A stretch of 64,000 bases of DNA. It comes from Rhizobium tropici CIAT 899 (lineage in GTDB: Bacteria > Pseudomonadota > Alphaproteobacteria > Rhizobiales > Rhizobiaceae). This document shows, in pieces, positions 44,715 through 54,156 of this stretch. Under the pieces are notes generated by a model. It was given only the letters and a program-made list of their open reading frames with translations, was not told the DNA's origin and searched no databases. Location: contig NC_020062.1 in the NCBI RefSeq assembly GCF_000330885.1, positions 1,496,374-1,560,373 of the forward strand. The letters run 5' to 3'. The stretch's first letter is position 1, and every line of letters begins with the position of its first letter. A program made the translations under genes and the position numbers.

Positions 44715-44924
44715 AAAATTACCCTCAAAAGCATAATAGTTCTCTGTTCGCCTCGGTGATTATAGGCATAATCCCGCCAGAAAACAGCGCATGCTCGCCG
44801 GCGAGGAACGGCGATCGGAGGAAAAATCACGATTTCGGCCAGTTTCGCAATCGTTGCGATCATGGACCAAAATGCTGTCGATTTCCCTGCCGCTGCTTAT
44901 TCGATCGACTTGAAGGTGAGGATC
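44715..44924. promoter_or_regulatory. Divergent promoter region of the alpha-galactoside operon
   Basis: 210 bp between the AraC regulator and the first GH4 gene. A dyad GATTAT-AGGC-ATAATC (44758-44773) lies 44 bp from the regulator start and is the most symmetrical element in the gap. It may be a regulator site or an overlapping promoter box; AraC activators more often use direct repeats. Confidence 0.4.
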
Positions 44925-46391
44925 ATGAGTTTCAAAATCGCTATTATCGGCGCCGGCAGCGTCGGCTTCACGAAAAAGCTGTTCACCGACATTCTCTGCG
45001 TGCCGGAATTCCGCGACGTCGAATTCGCATTGACCGACGTAAGTGAGCACAATCTGACGATGATCAAGGCGATCCTCGATCGCATCGTCGAAGCCAACAA
45101 GCTGCCAACACGTGTCACGGCCACGACGGATCGCCGCGCGGCACTGTCAGGCGCACGCTATATCATCAGCTGCGTGCGCGTCGGCGGCCTCGAAGCCTAT
45201 GCCGAAGATATCCGCATCCCGCTGAAATACGGCATCGATCAATGTGTCGGCGATACGATCTGCGCCGGCGGCATTCTCTACGGCCAGCGCAACATCCCGG
45301 TCATTCTCGATTTCTGCAAGGATATCCGTGAAGTCGCCGAAACCGGCGCCAAGTTCCTCAACTACGCCAACCCGATGGCGATGAACACCTGGGCGGCGAT
45401 CGAATACGGCAAGGTCGACACGATCGGCCTTTGCCACGGCGTCCAGCATGGTGCCGAACAGATCGCCGAAGCGCTCGGCGCCAAGGATAAGCGCGAACTC
45501 GATTATATCTGTTCGGGCATCAACCACCAGACCTGGTTCGTCGATCTGCGCCTTAACGGCCGCAAGATCGGCAAGGATGAGTTGATCGCCGCCTTCGAGG
45601 CGCACCCGGTCTATTCGCAGCAGGAAAAGCTGCGTATCGATGTTCTCAAGCGTTTCGGCGTCTATTCGACCGAGAGCAACGGACACCTGTCGGAATACCT
45701 GCCCTGGTATCGCAAGCGTCCCGACGAGATCAACAAGTGGATCGACATGTCGGACTGGATCCATGGCGAGACAGGCGGCTATCTGCGTCATTCCACCGAA
45801 ACACGCAACTGGTTCGAGACGGAATTCCAGCAGATCCTCGACAGCGCTTCGCAACCGATCGACCCGGCACGCCGCTCCAACGAGCATGCCAGCCATATTC
45901 TCGAGGCGCTGGAAACCAATCGCGTCTATCGCGGCCATTTCAACGTCAAGAACAATGGCGTCATCACCAATCTGCCCGCCGATGCCATCATCGAGTCACC
46001 CGGCTTCGTCGATCGCTTCGGCATCAACATGGTGGCGGGAATTACTCTGCCGGAGGCATGTGCAGCGACCTGCATATCCTCGATCAACGTTCAGCGCATG
46101 TCGGTCCATGCCGCCATCAGCGGCGATATAGACCTCTTGAAGCTTGCCGTCCTGCATGATCCGCTGGTCGGTGCCGTCGCCACACCGGAGGAGGTTTGGC
46201 AGATGGTCGACGAAATGGTCGTCGCGGAAGCGCGCTGGCTGCCGCAATATGCCCATGCGGTTGATGGCGCGAAGGAGCGCCTGTCGCAGGGCAAGGTCAA
46301 GACACGCGACTGGAAGGGTGCGGCGAGCCGCAACGTTCGCTCGATCGAGGAGTTGCGGGCAGAAAAGGCCGCGTTGAAGCAGGCGGGCTGA
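44925..46391 (+). CDS. agaL1: Alpha-galactosidase, GH4 family (NAD/Mn-dependent)
   Basis: A 488-residue cytoplasmic GH4 enzyme that uses NAD and a divalent metal in a redox mechanism. The Rossmann motif AIIGAGSVGFTKKLF is at the N-terminus; LNYANPMAMNTWA, GLCHGVQHG (metal-site Cys and His) and CSGINHQTW (metal-site His) are MelA/AgaL hallmarks. It should hydrolyse melibiose, raffinose and similar sugars after uptake. ATG 44925 has AAGGTGAGG upstream. A strong hairpin separates it from the binding-protein gene. Confidence 0.92.
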   Translation: MSFKIAIIGAGSVGFTKKLFTDILCVPEFRDVEFALTDVSEHNLTMIKAILDRIVEANKLPTRVTATTDRRAALSGARYIISCVRVGGLEAYAEDIRIPLKYGIDQCVGDTICAGGILYGQRNIPVILDFCKDIREVAETGAKFLNYANPMAMNTWAAIEYGKVDTIGLCHGVQHGAEQIAEALGAKDKRELDYICSGINHQTWFVDLRLNGRKIGKDELIAAFEAHPVYSQQEKLRIDVLKRFGVYSTESNGHLSEYLPWYRKRPDEINKWIDMSDWIHGETGGYLRHSTETRNWFETEFQQILDSASQPIDPARRSNEHASHILEALETNRVYRGHFNVKNNGVITNLPADAIIESPGFVDRFGINMVAGITLPEACAATCISSINVQRMSVHAAISGDIDLLKLAVLHDPLVGAVATPEEVWQMVDEMVVAEARWLPQYAHAVDGAKERLSQGKVKTRDWKGAASRNVRSIEELRAEKAALKQAG

Positions 46392-46403
46392 CGAACAGCA
46401 GAT

Positions 46404-46468
46404 CGGAAGACAAGGGCTGCGGCGGCAGAGGGGTGATATCCCGCCGCAGCCGGCCGTCTTCCGTTTTA
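46404..46468 (+). terminator. Long hairpin between alpha-galactosidase and binding-protein genes
   Basis: Outer arms CGGAAGAC/GTCTTCCG (46404-46411, 46456-46463) enclose inner arms GGCTGCGGCGG/CCGCCGCAGCC (46415-46425, 46441-46451), followed by TTTTAC. It resembles a terminator or attenuator that lets part of the transcripts continue into the binding-protein gene, or a 3' RNA-stabilising element. Confidence 0.7.
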
Positions 46469-46524
46469 CGGGAGGAACGCGACGCCTCGAACGGAACGCT
46501 CGCGATATTGGGAGAGAGAACAAG

Positions 46525-48612
46525 ATGAGACATTTTCGACCGATCGGCCTTCTCGCCGCATTGACGATTGCCACATCCGCGATCGCCATCAGCGCCTATG
46601 CAGCCGAGCCGACAGTGCCGCCCGTTCCGCCGGTTTTCCCGGCTGAAGGCAAGATCAAATATGTCGAGCGCAACTCCATCCTGGAGTTCAAGGCGCTGCC
46701 GGAATATCACGAGCCCGCCTGGGTCACGGACAAGTTCGTCACGACCGGCAAGCTGCCGCCCGTCAAGGATCGCCTGCCGAAAGAGCCGCTGGTCTTCAAG
46801 ACCGGCAACATGCCCGACGGCATCGGCGTCTACGGCGACACGATGCGCCATGTTATCGGCGGCAGGCCGGAAGGCTGGAACTACGGCGCCGGGCAAACCC
46901 AAGGCTGGGGCGGCATCGACATCGCCCTTTCGGAGTGCCTGACGCGCACGGCTCCCCTGTTCCAGGTGGAAGCAAAGGATACCGAACCGCTACCGAACCT
47001 TGCCAAGGGCTGGGAATGGTCGTCCGACGGCCATAAGCTCACCATGCATCTGATCGAAGGCGCGAAATGGTCCGACGGCGTGCCCTTCAACGCCGATGAC
47101 ATCATGTTCTACTGGGAAGACGAGGTCATCGACCCGAACGTCTCGCCGCTTGGCGGCGGCGCATCGCCGGAAGCTTTCGGCGAAGGAACGACCCTGAAGA
47201 AGATCGACGACTACACCGTCGAATGGACCTTCAAGGACGCCTTTCCGAAGCAATATCTCTATACGATGGCCTATCCGAATTTCTGCCCAGGCCCGTCGCA
47301 TATCCTGAAGCCGCAGCACCCGAAATATTCCAAGAACACCTACGATCAGTTCAAGAATGCTTTCCCGCCGGAATACATGAACATTCCGGTCATGGGTGCC
47401 TGGGTGCCGGTCGAATATCGCCCTGACGATATCATCGTCCTGCGTCGCAATCCCTACTACTGGAAGGTCGACGAGAAGGGTAATCAGCTGCCCTACCTCA
47501 ATGAGCTGCACTACAAGCTCTCGACCTGGGCGGATCGCGACGTGCAGGCGGTTGCCGGTTCCGGCGACATTTCGAACCTGGAGCAGCCGGAAAATTTCGT
47601 CGCTTCACTGAAGCGCGCGGCACAGCCCGATGCGCCGGCTCGTCTTGCCTTCGGCCCTCGCCTCATCGGCTATAACCTGCAGATGAATTTCTCCGCCAAT
47701 GGCTGGGGCAACCCCGATCCGCGTGCTCAGGCCGTTCGCGACCTGAACCGCAATGAGGATTTCCGCAAGGCTGTTACGATAGCGCTGGACCGCAAGGCCC
47801 TCGGCGAGTCACTGGTCAAGGGGCCTTTCACAGCGATCTATCCGGGCGGCCTTTCCTCCGGCAGCAGCTTCTACGATCGCAATTCCACCGTCTACTACCC
47901 GTTCGATCTTACCGCGGCCAAGGCGGAGCTCGCGAAGGCTGGTCTGAAGGATACCGACGGCGACGGCATCGTAAACTTCCCGGCGGGCGTCAACGGCGGC
48001 AAGGATGTCGAGATTACCCTACTGGTCAGCAACGACTACACCACCGACAAGAGCCTCGCCGAAGGCGTCGTTGGCCAGATGGAGAAGCTCGGGCTGCGCG
48101 TCATCATCAACGCGCTCGACGGGCCCAAGCGTGACGATGCCAATTATGGCGGCCGTTTCGATTGGATGGTTCGGCGTAACACCACGGAGCTCGCCTCGGT
48201 CGTCCAGAATACGGAGCAGCTCGCACCTGTCGGCCCGCGCACGAGCTGGAACCATCGTGCGGGTGCGGATGGCACGGTCGATCTCATGCCCTTCGAAAAG
48301 GACATGGTGGATGTCGTCAACAAATTCACGACATCGAAGGACAACGACGAACGCGTGGCTTTGATGAAGCAGTTCCAGAAGATCTCGACGGGACACCTCT
48401 ACAATATCGGCCTGACCGAGTATCCGGGTGCGCTGATCATCAACAAGCGCTTCTCCAACGTTCCTGCGGGCACGCCGATCTTCCTGTTCAACTGGGCAGA
48501 GGACTCGATCATCCGCGAGCGCCTTTGGGTCGCGGCTGACAAGCAGGGTAAGTACGAACTCTTCCCGCAAGAGCTTCCGGGTGCTCCTGGCAGCGCCGGT
48601 CCGATCAAGTAA
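46525..48612 (+). CDS. agpA: Alpha-galactoside ABC transporter binding protein (OppA-type)
   Basis: A 695-residue periplasmic solute-binding protein of family 5, longer than usual OppA proteins, as is AgpA. Signal peptide: LLAALTIATSAIAISAYA. Family segments: NLAKGWEWSSDGHKLTMHLIEGAKWSDGVPFNADDI and RKAVTIALDRKALGE. It binds alpha-galactosides in the periplasm and passes them to the permeases encoded downstream. The context of two GH4 alpha-galactosidases fixes the substrate better than the sequence alone, since the family is otherwise peptide-binding. GGGAGAG precedes the start. Confidence 0.88.
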   Translation: MRHFRPIGLLAALTIATSAIAISAYAAEPTVPPVPPVFPAEGKIKYVERNSILEFKALPEYHEPAWVTDKFVTTGKLPPVKDRLPKEPLVFKTGNMPDGIGVYGDTMRHVIGGRPEGWNYGAGQTQGWGGIDIALSECLTRTAPLFQVEAKDTEPLPNLAKGWEWSSDGHKLTMHLIEGAKWSDGVPFNADDIMFYWEDEVIDPNVSPLGGGASPEAFGEGTTLKKIDDYTVEWTFKDAFPKQYLYTMAYPNFCPGPSHILKPQHPKYSKNTYDQFKNAFPPEYMNIPVMGAWVPVEYRPDDIIVLRRNPYYWKVDEKGNQLPYLNELHYKLSTWADRDVQAVAGSGDISNLEQPENFVASLKRAAQPDAPARLAFGPRLIGYNLQMNFSANGWGNPDPRAQAVRDLNRNEDFRKAVTIALDRKALGESLVKGPFTAIYPGGLSSGSSFYDRNSTVYYPFDLTAAKAELAKAGLKDTDGDGIVNFPAGVNGGKDVEITLLVSNDYTTDKSLAEGVVGQMEKLGLRVIINALDGPKRDDANYGGRFDWMVRRNTTELASVVQNTEQLAPVGPRTSWNHRAGADGTVDLMPFEKDMVDVVNKFTTSKDNDERVALMKQFQKISTGHLYNIGLTEYPGALIINKRFSNVPAGTPIFLFNWAEDSIIRERLWVAADKQGKYELFPQELPGAPGSAGPIK

Positions 48613-48626
48613 GGTCGCATGAAATA

Positions 48627-48661
48627 CCCATGGCAGCCGGTATGATGCCGGTTGCCATGGG
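48627..48661 (+). repeat. 14-bp hairpin after the binding-protein gene
   Basis: CCCATGGCAGCCGG (48627-48640) and CCGGTTGCCATGGG (48648-48661) pair along 14 positions with one G-U pair and a 7-base loop. No T-run follows. Such structures after binding-protein genes usually protect the upstream message from decay, giving more binding protein than permease. Confidence 0.65.
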
Positions 48662-48770
48662 GCTTGAAACATCCAGCGATCAGCTGTCGCCGGGATAGAA
48701 TTGAACCGCTGGCGTATATCCTCCCGATGGGACGAGACCGCCGACAGCATCAAGAGAAGCGAACCGTTCT

Positions 48771-49781
48771 ATGTTACGATTCCTGCTCGTGCGAATAGCC
48801 TCCGCCATTCCCGTGCTCTTCATCCTGAGCGTGGTGACCTTTGCGATCATTCAGGCACCGCCTGGCGACTATGCCGACTACATACGCTCGCAATTGATGA
48901 ACCAGGGCGGTGCATCCTTCGCACAAGCCGACGAACAGGCTCAAATTTACCGCCGCGAACATGGGCTCGACAAGCCGCTGGTCGTTCAATACGTCAACTG
49001 GATCGGCGGTATCGTCACCAGGGGCGATTTCGGCTACAGCATGTTCTACAACAAGCCCGTCGCCGATGTCGTTGGAGAGCGCCTGCCGCGGACCTTGGCT
49101 CTCGCGCTGGTCTGCCACATCTTCGCATCCGTTCTCGGCATCGGCTTCGGCATATGGGCAGCGACGCGGCAATATAGCTGGATCGACAGCCTCCTGTCGG
49201 GCATTTCCTTTTTGGGCATGACGGTGCCGCGCTTCCTGATGGCGCTGATCATCGTCTACCTTCTCGTCTTCCAGCTCAATGTCTCGGAGATCGGCAGCTT
49301 CTTCTCGCCGCAATATGGCGGCGCGCCCTGGTCCTGGGCCAAGTTCGTCGATCTGGTCAGGCATGTCTGGCCTGTCGTTGCGATCGCGACGTTCGGCGGC
49401 CTTGCCTACAATATGCGCGTGATGCGCGGCAATCTTCTCGACACGCTGAATGCTCAATATGTGGAGACCGCGCGGGCGAAAGGCCTTTCCGGCGGCGCCG
49501 TCGTCATGCGCCATGCGGTGCCGAACGCGCTGCATCCGCTCGTCATGTATCAGGGCGTCGTCCTGCCCTACATGCTGACCGGCGAGATCGAGACTGCCAT
49601 CATCTTCACTCTGCCGACCGTCGGCCCGGCCATTGTCGGCTCGATGGCGATCGGCGACGTCTATGTGACGGCGACCTTCATGATGGTGCTTTCGGCCACC
49701 CTCATCATCGGCAATATCATCGCCGATATGCTGCTTGCGCTGCTCGATCCGCGTGTCCGTCAACAGGGAGGAATACACTGA
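48771..49781 (+). CDS. agpB: Alpha-galactoside ABC transporter permease (DppB-type)
   Basis: A 336-residue inner-membrane permease with six hydrophobic segments. The N-terminus LRFLLVRIASAIPVLFILSVVTFAI and the binding-protein-dependent transport loop YVETARAKGLSGGAVVMRHAVPNALHPL (EAA motif) are typical. It ends in a one-base TGATG overlap with the next permease gene. Confidence 0.9.
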   Translation: MLRFLLVRIASAIPVLFILSVVTFAIIQAPPGDYADYIRSQLMNQGGASFAQADEQAQIYRREHGLDKPLVVQYVNWIGGIVTRGDFGYSMFYNKPVADVVGERLPRTLALALVCHIFASVLGIGFGIWAATRQYSWIDSLLSGISFLGMTVPRFLMALIIVYLLVFQLNVSEIGSFFSPQYGGAPWSWAKFVDLVRHVWPVVAIATFGGLAYNMRVMRGNLLDTLNAQYVETARAKGLSGGAVVMRHAVPNALHPLVMYQGVVLPYMLTGEIETAIIFTLPTVGPAIVGSMAIGDVYVTATFMMVLSATLIIGNIIADMLLALLDPRVRQQGGIH

Positions 49782-50908
49782 TGCTCGCCTTCAGCAACTC
49801 CCCGCCATCGCCGGAAGAAAAGATCCAGCACAAAAGCGGCAATGAAAGCTATATCGCACTGGTCTGGCGGCGCCTGAAGCGCTCCTGGACGGGCATGAGC
49901 GGTCTCGTTCTCGTCATCCTGCTGCTGCTGATGGCGATCTTTGCCGAATTCGTCGCGCCGCTCGATCCGAAGGCGACCGATACCGGCTTTGCGCCGCCAC
50001 AGATCATCAGTTTCCATGACAAGGATGGCAACTTCGTCTTTCTGCCCCGCGTCTACGCGCTTGCCGAGACGACGGATCTCGATCCGGTCACCTTCCAGCC
50101 GATCGTCGGGCCTGACTATGACAACCCGCGCCTGCTTGGCTTCTTCGTCAAGGGCGATCCCTATTATCTGTTTGGCCTGATCCCCGGCAACCGCCATCTC
50201 TTCGGCGCGATCGACGGCGGTCCGGTTCATTTCCTCGGCACTGACAAGTTCGGGCGGGATGTGTTGTCGCGCGCCATCTATGGCTCGCGCATCTCGCTGA
50301 TGATCGCCTTGACCGTGGTTTCCATCGTCACCATCGTCGGCACGACGATCGGCATGATCTCCGGTTATTTCGGTGGTGCGGTGGACGCCTGGATCCAGCG
50401 CTTCGTCGAGGTCGTGCTGGCTTTCCCGCAAGTGCCGCTCTATCTGGCACTGACCTCCCTGATCCCGGTGACTGCGCCTACGAACGTCTTCCTGGCCTTC
50501 GTCATCATCGTCATGTCGGCGCTCGGCTGGGCGCAGATGTCCCGCGAAGTTCGCGGCAAGACGCTGGCTCTGGCGCGGATCGAGTATGTTCGCGCCGCTA
50601 TGGCGGTCGGAGCAACCGACTGGCGCATCATCCTGCAGCATATCCTGCCGAACGTCATGAGCCATGTCATCGTCGCGGTGACACTTGCAATCCCGAGCGT
50701 GGTTCTGCTGGAATCCTTCCTCGGCTTTCTGGGTTTTGCCGTCAAGCCGCCACTGATCTCATGGGGTCTGATGCTGCAGGATACCTCGACCTATTCGGTC
50801 ATCGGCTCCTATCCCTGGATCCTCTCGCCCGTTGCCTTCGTTCTCGTCACCGTCTTCGCCTTCAATGCGCTCGGCGACGGCCTGCGCGATGCAATCGACC
50901 CCTATTGA
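49781..50908 (+). CDS. agpC: Alpha-galactoside ABC transporter permease (DppC-type)
   Basis: A 375-residue permease. The N-terminal membrane segment (LVLVILLLLMAIFAEFVAP) is followed by a long periplasmic insert (about residues 60-140) of the kind seen in the YejE/OppC subgroup, then LGTDKFGRDVLSRAIYGSRISL, the EAA loop YVRAAMAVGATDWRIILQHILPNVM and the C-terminal NALGDGLRDAIDPY. It pairs with the DppB-type product encoded just before it. Confidence 0.9.
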   Translation: MLAFSNSPPSPEEKIQHKSGNESYIALVWRRLKRSWTGMSGLVLVILLLLMAIFAEFVAPLDPKATDTGFAPPQIISFHDKDGNFVFLPRVYALAETTDLDPVTFQPIVGPDYDNPRLLGFFVKGDPYYLFGLIPGNRHLFGAIDGGPVHFLGTDKFGRDVLSRAIYGSRISLMIALTVVSIVTIVGTTIGMISGYFGGAVDAWIQRFVEVVLAFPQVPLYLALTSLIPVTAPTNVFLAFVIIVMSALGWAQMSREVRGKTLALARIEYVRAAMAVGATDWRIILQHILPNVMSHVIVAVTLAIPSVVLLESFLGFLGFAVKPPLISWGLMLQDTSTYSVIGSYPWILSPVAFVLVTVFAFNALGDGLRDAIDPY

Positions 50909-50919
50909 GGAGAACGGAT

Positions 50920-52590
50920 ATGGCTCTCGCACTCGTCAATCCCTATGCTCCCGACACCAGGCACGATGCCGGCGAAAAGACCACCTCGCCCGTCATCGAC
51001 GCCCGCAACATTGCCGTCAAGTTCAAGGTCGAGGACGGCATGGTCGATGCCGTCAAGGATATCACCTTCCAGCTTTATCGCGGAGAAACCATCGCGATCG
51101 TCGGCGAATCCGGCTCCGGAAAATCGGTAACGGCCCGCACTGTCATGGGTCTCCTGACCAAGCGTGCGGTGGTTTCAGACAAAGCCGCCGTTCATTACGA
51201 CGGTAAGAACGTGCTGAAATTTTCGGAGAAGGCGCGGCGGCAGCTGCGCGGCGACCGCATCTCGATGATTTTCCAGGAGCCGATGAGCTCGCTCAACCCG
51301 ATCTACACGATCGGCAGTCAGATCATCGAAGCGATACGGGTGCACCGCAAAGTCAGCCGCCGCGATGCCGAAAAGCGGGCGCTCGATCTTCTGAAACAGG
51401 TGCAGATCCCCGATCCGGAAGCGCGGCTGAAACAATATCCGCACCAGCTCTCGGGTGGACAGCGGCAACGCGTGATGATCGCCATGGCGCTCGCCAACGA
51501 TCCGGACGTGCTGATCGCCGACGAGCCGACCACGGCGCTCGACGTCACGGTGCAGGCGCAGATCCTCAATCTCATCCGCGACCTGCAGAAACAGCTCGGC
51601 ATGGCGGTCATCCTGATTACCCACGACCTGACCGTGGTGCGTCAGTTCTCCGATTATGTCTATGTGATGCAGCATGGCGAGATGCGTGAGCATAATACGA
51701 CCGAAGCGCTCTTCGCCAATCCGCAGCATCCCTACACGCGGCATCTGCTGACTTCGGAGCCGCGTGGGCATGCAAAACCGCTGCCGCCGAATTGCGACAC
51801 GGTGCTCGAAGGCAAGTCTGTCAAGGTAGCCTTCATGCTCCGGCACGGCAGCTTCTTCAAGCCCGACATGCGAGAGCTCGTCGCCGTCGGCGGGCTCAAT
51901 CTTCAGCTACGCCGCCACGAGACGCTTGGCCTTGTCGGTGAATCCGGCTCGGGCAAGACCACCTTCGGCCAGGCGCTGCTGCGCTTGATCGATACCGATG
52001 GCGGCGAGATTTTCTTCGACGGGCAGCCGATCCACGGCCGGTCGCGCGCTCAAATGCGCCCCTTGCGCTCGCGCATGCAGATCGTCTTTCAGGATCCTTT
52101 CTCGTCGCTCAATCCGCGCATGACCATCGGCCAGATCATTTGCGAGGGGCTGATTGTCAACAACCTCGGCGCCAACAAGGCCGAGCGCCTGGAGCGCGTC
52201 AAGGAAGCGCTCGTCAGCGCCGGCATGCCGGCCAATATTCTCTCGCGCTTCCCGCACGAGTTTTCCGGCGGCCAGCGCCAGCGCATCGCGATTGCCCGCG
52301 CCATCGCGCTCGAGCCGGAATTCATTCTGCTCGACGAGCCGACTTCGGCCCTCGATCTTTCCGTCCAGGCCCAGATCATCGACCTCCTGCGCAAGCTGCA
52401 GGACGAGCGGGGTCTGAGCTATCTCTTCATTTCCCACGACCTCAAGGTCGTCCGCGCCCTTTGCCATCGCGTGATCGTCATGCAGCACGGCAAGATCATG
52501 GAGGAAGGGCCGGTCGAAGAAATCCTATCGCATCCCAAGACGGCTTACACCGAACGCCTTGTCAGAGCGGCGTTCGAGGTGGCTTCATAG
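50920..52590 (+). CDS. agpD: Alpha-galactoside ABC transporter double ATPase
   Basis: A 556-residue fusion of two DppD/DppF-type ATPases. Both halves keep all motifs: first half Walker A GESGSGKS, signature LSGGQRQR, Walker [13 protein letters not shown]; second half Walker A GESGSGKT, signature FSGGQRQR, Walker [12 protein letters not shown]. Each domain ends in the oligopeptide-transporter C-terminal extension. GAGGAG precedes ATG 50920, 11 bases after the permease stop. Confidence 0.93.
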   Translation: MALALVNPYAPDTRHDAGEKTTSPVIDARNIAVKFKVEDGMVDAVKDITFQLYRGETIAIVGESGSGKSVTARTVMGLLTKRAVVSDKAAVHYDGKNVLKFSEKARRQLRGDRISMIFQEPMSSLNPIYTIGSQIIEAIRVHRKVSRRDAEKRALDLLKQVQIPDPEARLKQYPHQLSGGQRQRVMIAMALANDPDVLIADEPTTALDVTVQAQILNLIRDLQKQLGMAVILITHDLTVVRQFSDYVYVMQHGEMREHNTTEALFANPQHPYTRHLLTSEPRGHAKPLPPNCDTVLEGKSVKVAFMLRHGSFFKPDMRELVAVGGLNLQLRRHETLGLVGESGSGKTTFGQALLRLIDTDGGEIFFDGQPIHGRSRAQMRPLRSRMQIVFQDPFSSLNPRMTIGQIICEGLIVNNLGANKAERLERVKEALVSAGMPANILSRFPHEFSGGQRQRIAIARAIALEPEFILLDEPTSALDLSVQAQIIDLLRKLQDERGLSYLFISHDLKVVRALCHRVIVMQHGKIMEEGPVEEILSHPKTAYTERLVRAAFEVAS

Positions 52591-52608
52591 CATTCAGGAG
52601 ATTTTGAC

Positions 52609-53979
52609 ATGACAGGCACTCCCAAGATCACCTTCATCGGAGCCGGCTCGACCGTTTTCATGAAGAATATCATCGGCGACGTCTTGCAGCGCCCTGCCCT
52701 GGCAGGAGCCAGGATCGCGCTGATGGACATCAATCCGCAGCGGCTGGATGAAAGCGCCATCGTTGCCCGCAAGCTTGCCTCGACGCTTGGCGCTCCGGCC
52801 ACGGTCGAGACCTTCACCGACCAGCGCAAGGCGCTTGACGGCGCACATTTCGTCGTCGTCGCCTTCCAGATTGGCGGCTACGAGCCCTGCACGGTCACCG
52901 ATTTCGAGGTTCCGAAGAAATATGGCCTGCGCCAGACGATCGCCGACACGCTCGGCGTCGGCGGCATCATGCGCGGCCTGCGCACGGTTCCGCATCTTTG
53001 GAAGATTTGCGAGGACATGCTCGCCGTCTGCCCGAATGCGATCATGCTGCAATATGTGAACCCGATGGCGATCAACACCTGGGCGATCGGCGAGAAGTAC
53101 CCAACGATCAAGCAGGTCGGCCTTTGCCACTCCGTGCAGGGCACGGCCATGGAGCTGGCTCACGATCTCGATATTCCCTATGACGAGATCCGCTACCGCT
53201 CGGCCGGCATCAACCATATGGCCTTCTATCTCGAATTCGAGCATCGCCAGGCCGACGGTTCCTATCGCAATCTCTATCCGGATCTCGTGCGCGCCTATCG
53301 CGAAGGACGAGCGCCGAAGCCCGGCTGGAACCCGCGCTGCCCGAACAAGGTTCGCTATGAAATGCTGACCCGCCTTGGCTATTTCGTCACCGAAAGCTCC
53401 GAGCATTTCGCCGAATACACGCCCTACTTCATCAAGGAGGGCCGCGAGGACCTGATCGAGAAGTTCGGCATTCCGCTCGACGAATATCCGAAGCGCTGCA
53501 TCGAGCAGGTAGCGCGCTGGAAAAACCAGGCGGAGGAATATCGCTCGGCCGAGAAGATCGAGGTCAAGCAGTCGAAGGAGTATGCCTCTTCGATCATCAA
53601 TTCGGTCTGGACCGGCGAACCCTCGGTCATCTACGGCAATGTCCGCAACAACGGCTGCATCACCTCGCTGCCGTTCAATTGCGCAGCCGAAGTCGCCTGC
53701 CTGGTCGACGCCTCCGGTATCCAGCCGACCTATGTCGGCGACCTGCCGCCACAGCTGACGGCCTTGATCCGCACGAATATCAACGTGCAGGAACTGACGG
53801 TAAAGGCTCTGATGACAGAGAACCGCGAGCACATCTATCACGCTGCGATGATGGACCCGCATACGGCAGCAGAACTCGATCTCGATCAGATCTGGTCCCT
53901 CGTCGACGAACTGCTAGCAGCTCATGGCGACTGGCTGCCGGAATGGGCACGCGGCACTCGCAAGGTTCAGGCCGCCTGA
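52609..53979 (+). CDS. agaL2: Second alpha-galactosidase, GH4 family
   Basis: A 456-residue GH4 enzyme, distinct from the first one in the operon. ITFIGAGSTVFMKNII is the NAD-binding motif; LQYVNPMAINTWA, GLCHSVQGTA and RSAGINHMAFYLEF hold the metal-site residues. The two GH4 genes may serve different chain lengths or linkages. GGAG stands upstream, 18 bp after the ATPase gene; a terminator follows the stop. Confidence 0.9.
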   Translation: MTGTPKITFIGAGSTVFMKNIIGDVLQRPALAGARIALMDINPQRLDESAIVARKLASTLGAPATVETFTDQRKALDGAHFVVVAFQIGGYEPCTVTDFEVPKKYGLRQTIADTLGVGGIMRGLRTVPHLWKICEDMLAVCPNAIMLQYVNPMAINTWAIGEKYPTIKQVGLCHSVQGTAMELAHDLDIPYDEIRYRSAGINHMAFYLEFEHRQADGSYRNLYPDLVRAYREGRAPKPGWNPRCPNKVRYEMLTRLGYFVTESSEHFAEYTPYFIKEGREDLIEKFGIPLDEYPKRCIEQVARWKNQAEEYRSAEKIEVKQSKEYASSIINSVWTGEPSVIYGNVRNNGCITSLPFNCAAEVACLVDASGIQPTYVGDLPPQLTALIRTNINVQELTVKALMTENREHIYHAAMMDPHTAAELDLDQIWSLVDELLAAHGDWLPEWARGTRKVQAA

Positions 53980-54004
53980 AGCCACTCTCCCGGCTTGCGG
54001 CCCA

Positions 54005-54041
54005 AAGGCCTCGCGGTGTTGCCGCGGGGCCTTCCATTTTT
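54005..54041 (+). terminator. Rho-independent terminator of the alpha-galactoside operon
   Basis: AAGGCCTCGCGG and CCGCGGGGCCTT form a 12-bp stem with one G-U pair around a 5-base loop, followed by CCATTTTTA. It lies 25 bp after the second GH4 gene. Confidence 0.82.
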
Positions 54042-54156
54042 ACCGCACCGGAGAAAATGAAAATCCAAAACGCGGGCGAATATCGCCTCGATAACCCATG
54101 GCAAAGCACCCTCGCCTGGGTTAGAAAACACACGCAGTTTGGAGGAGACGAACGAC

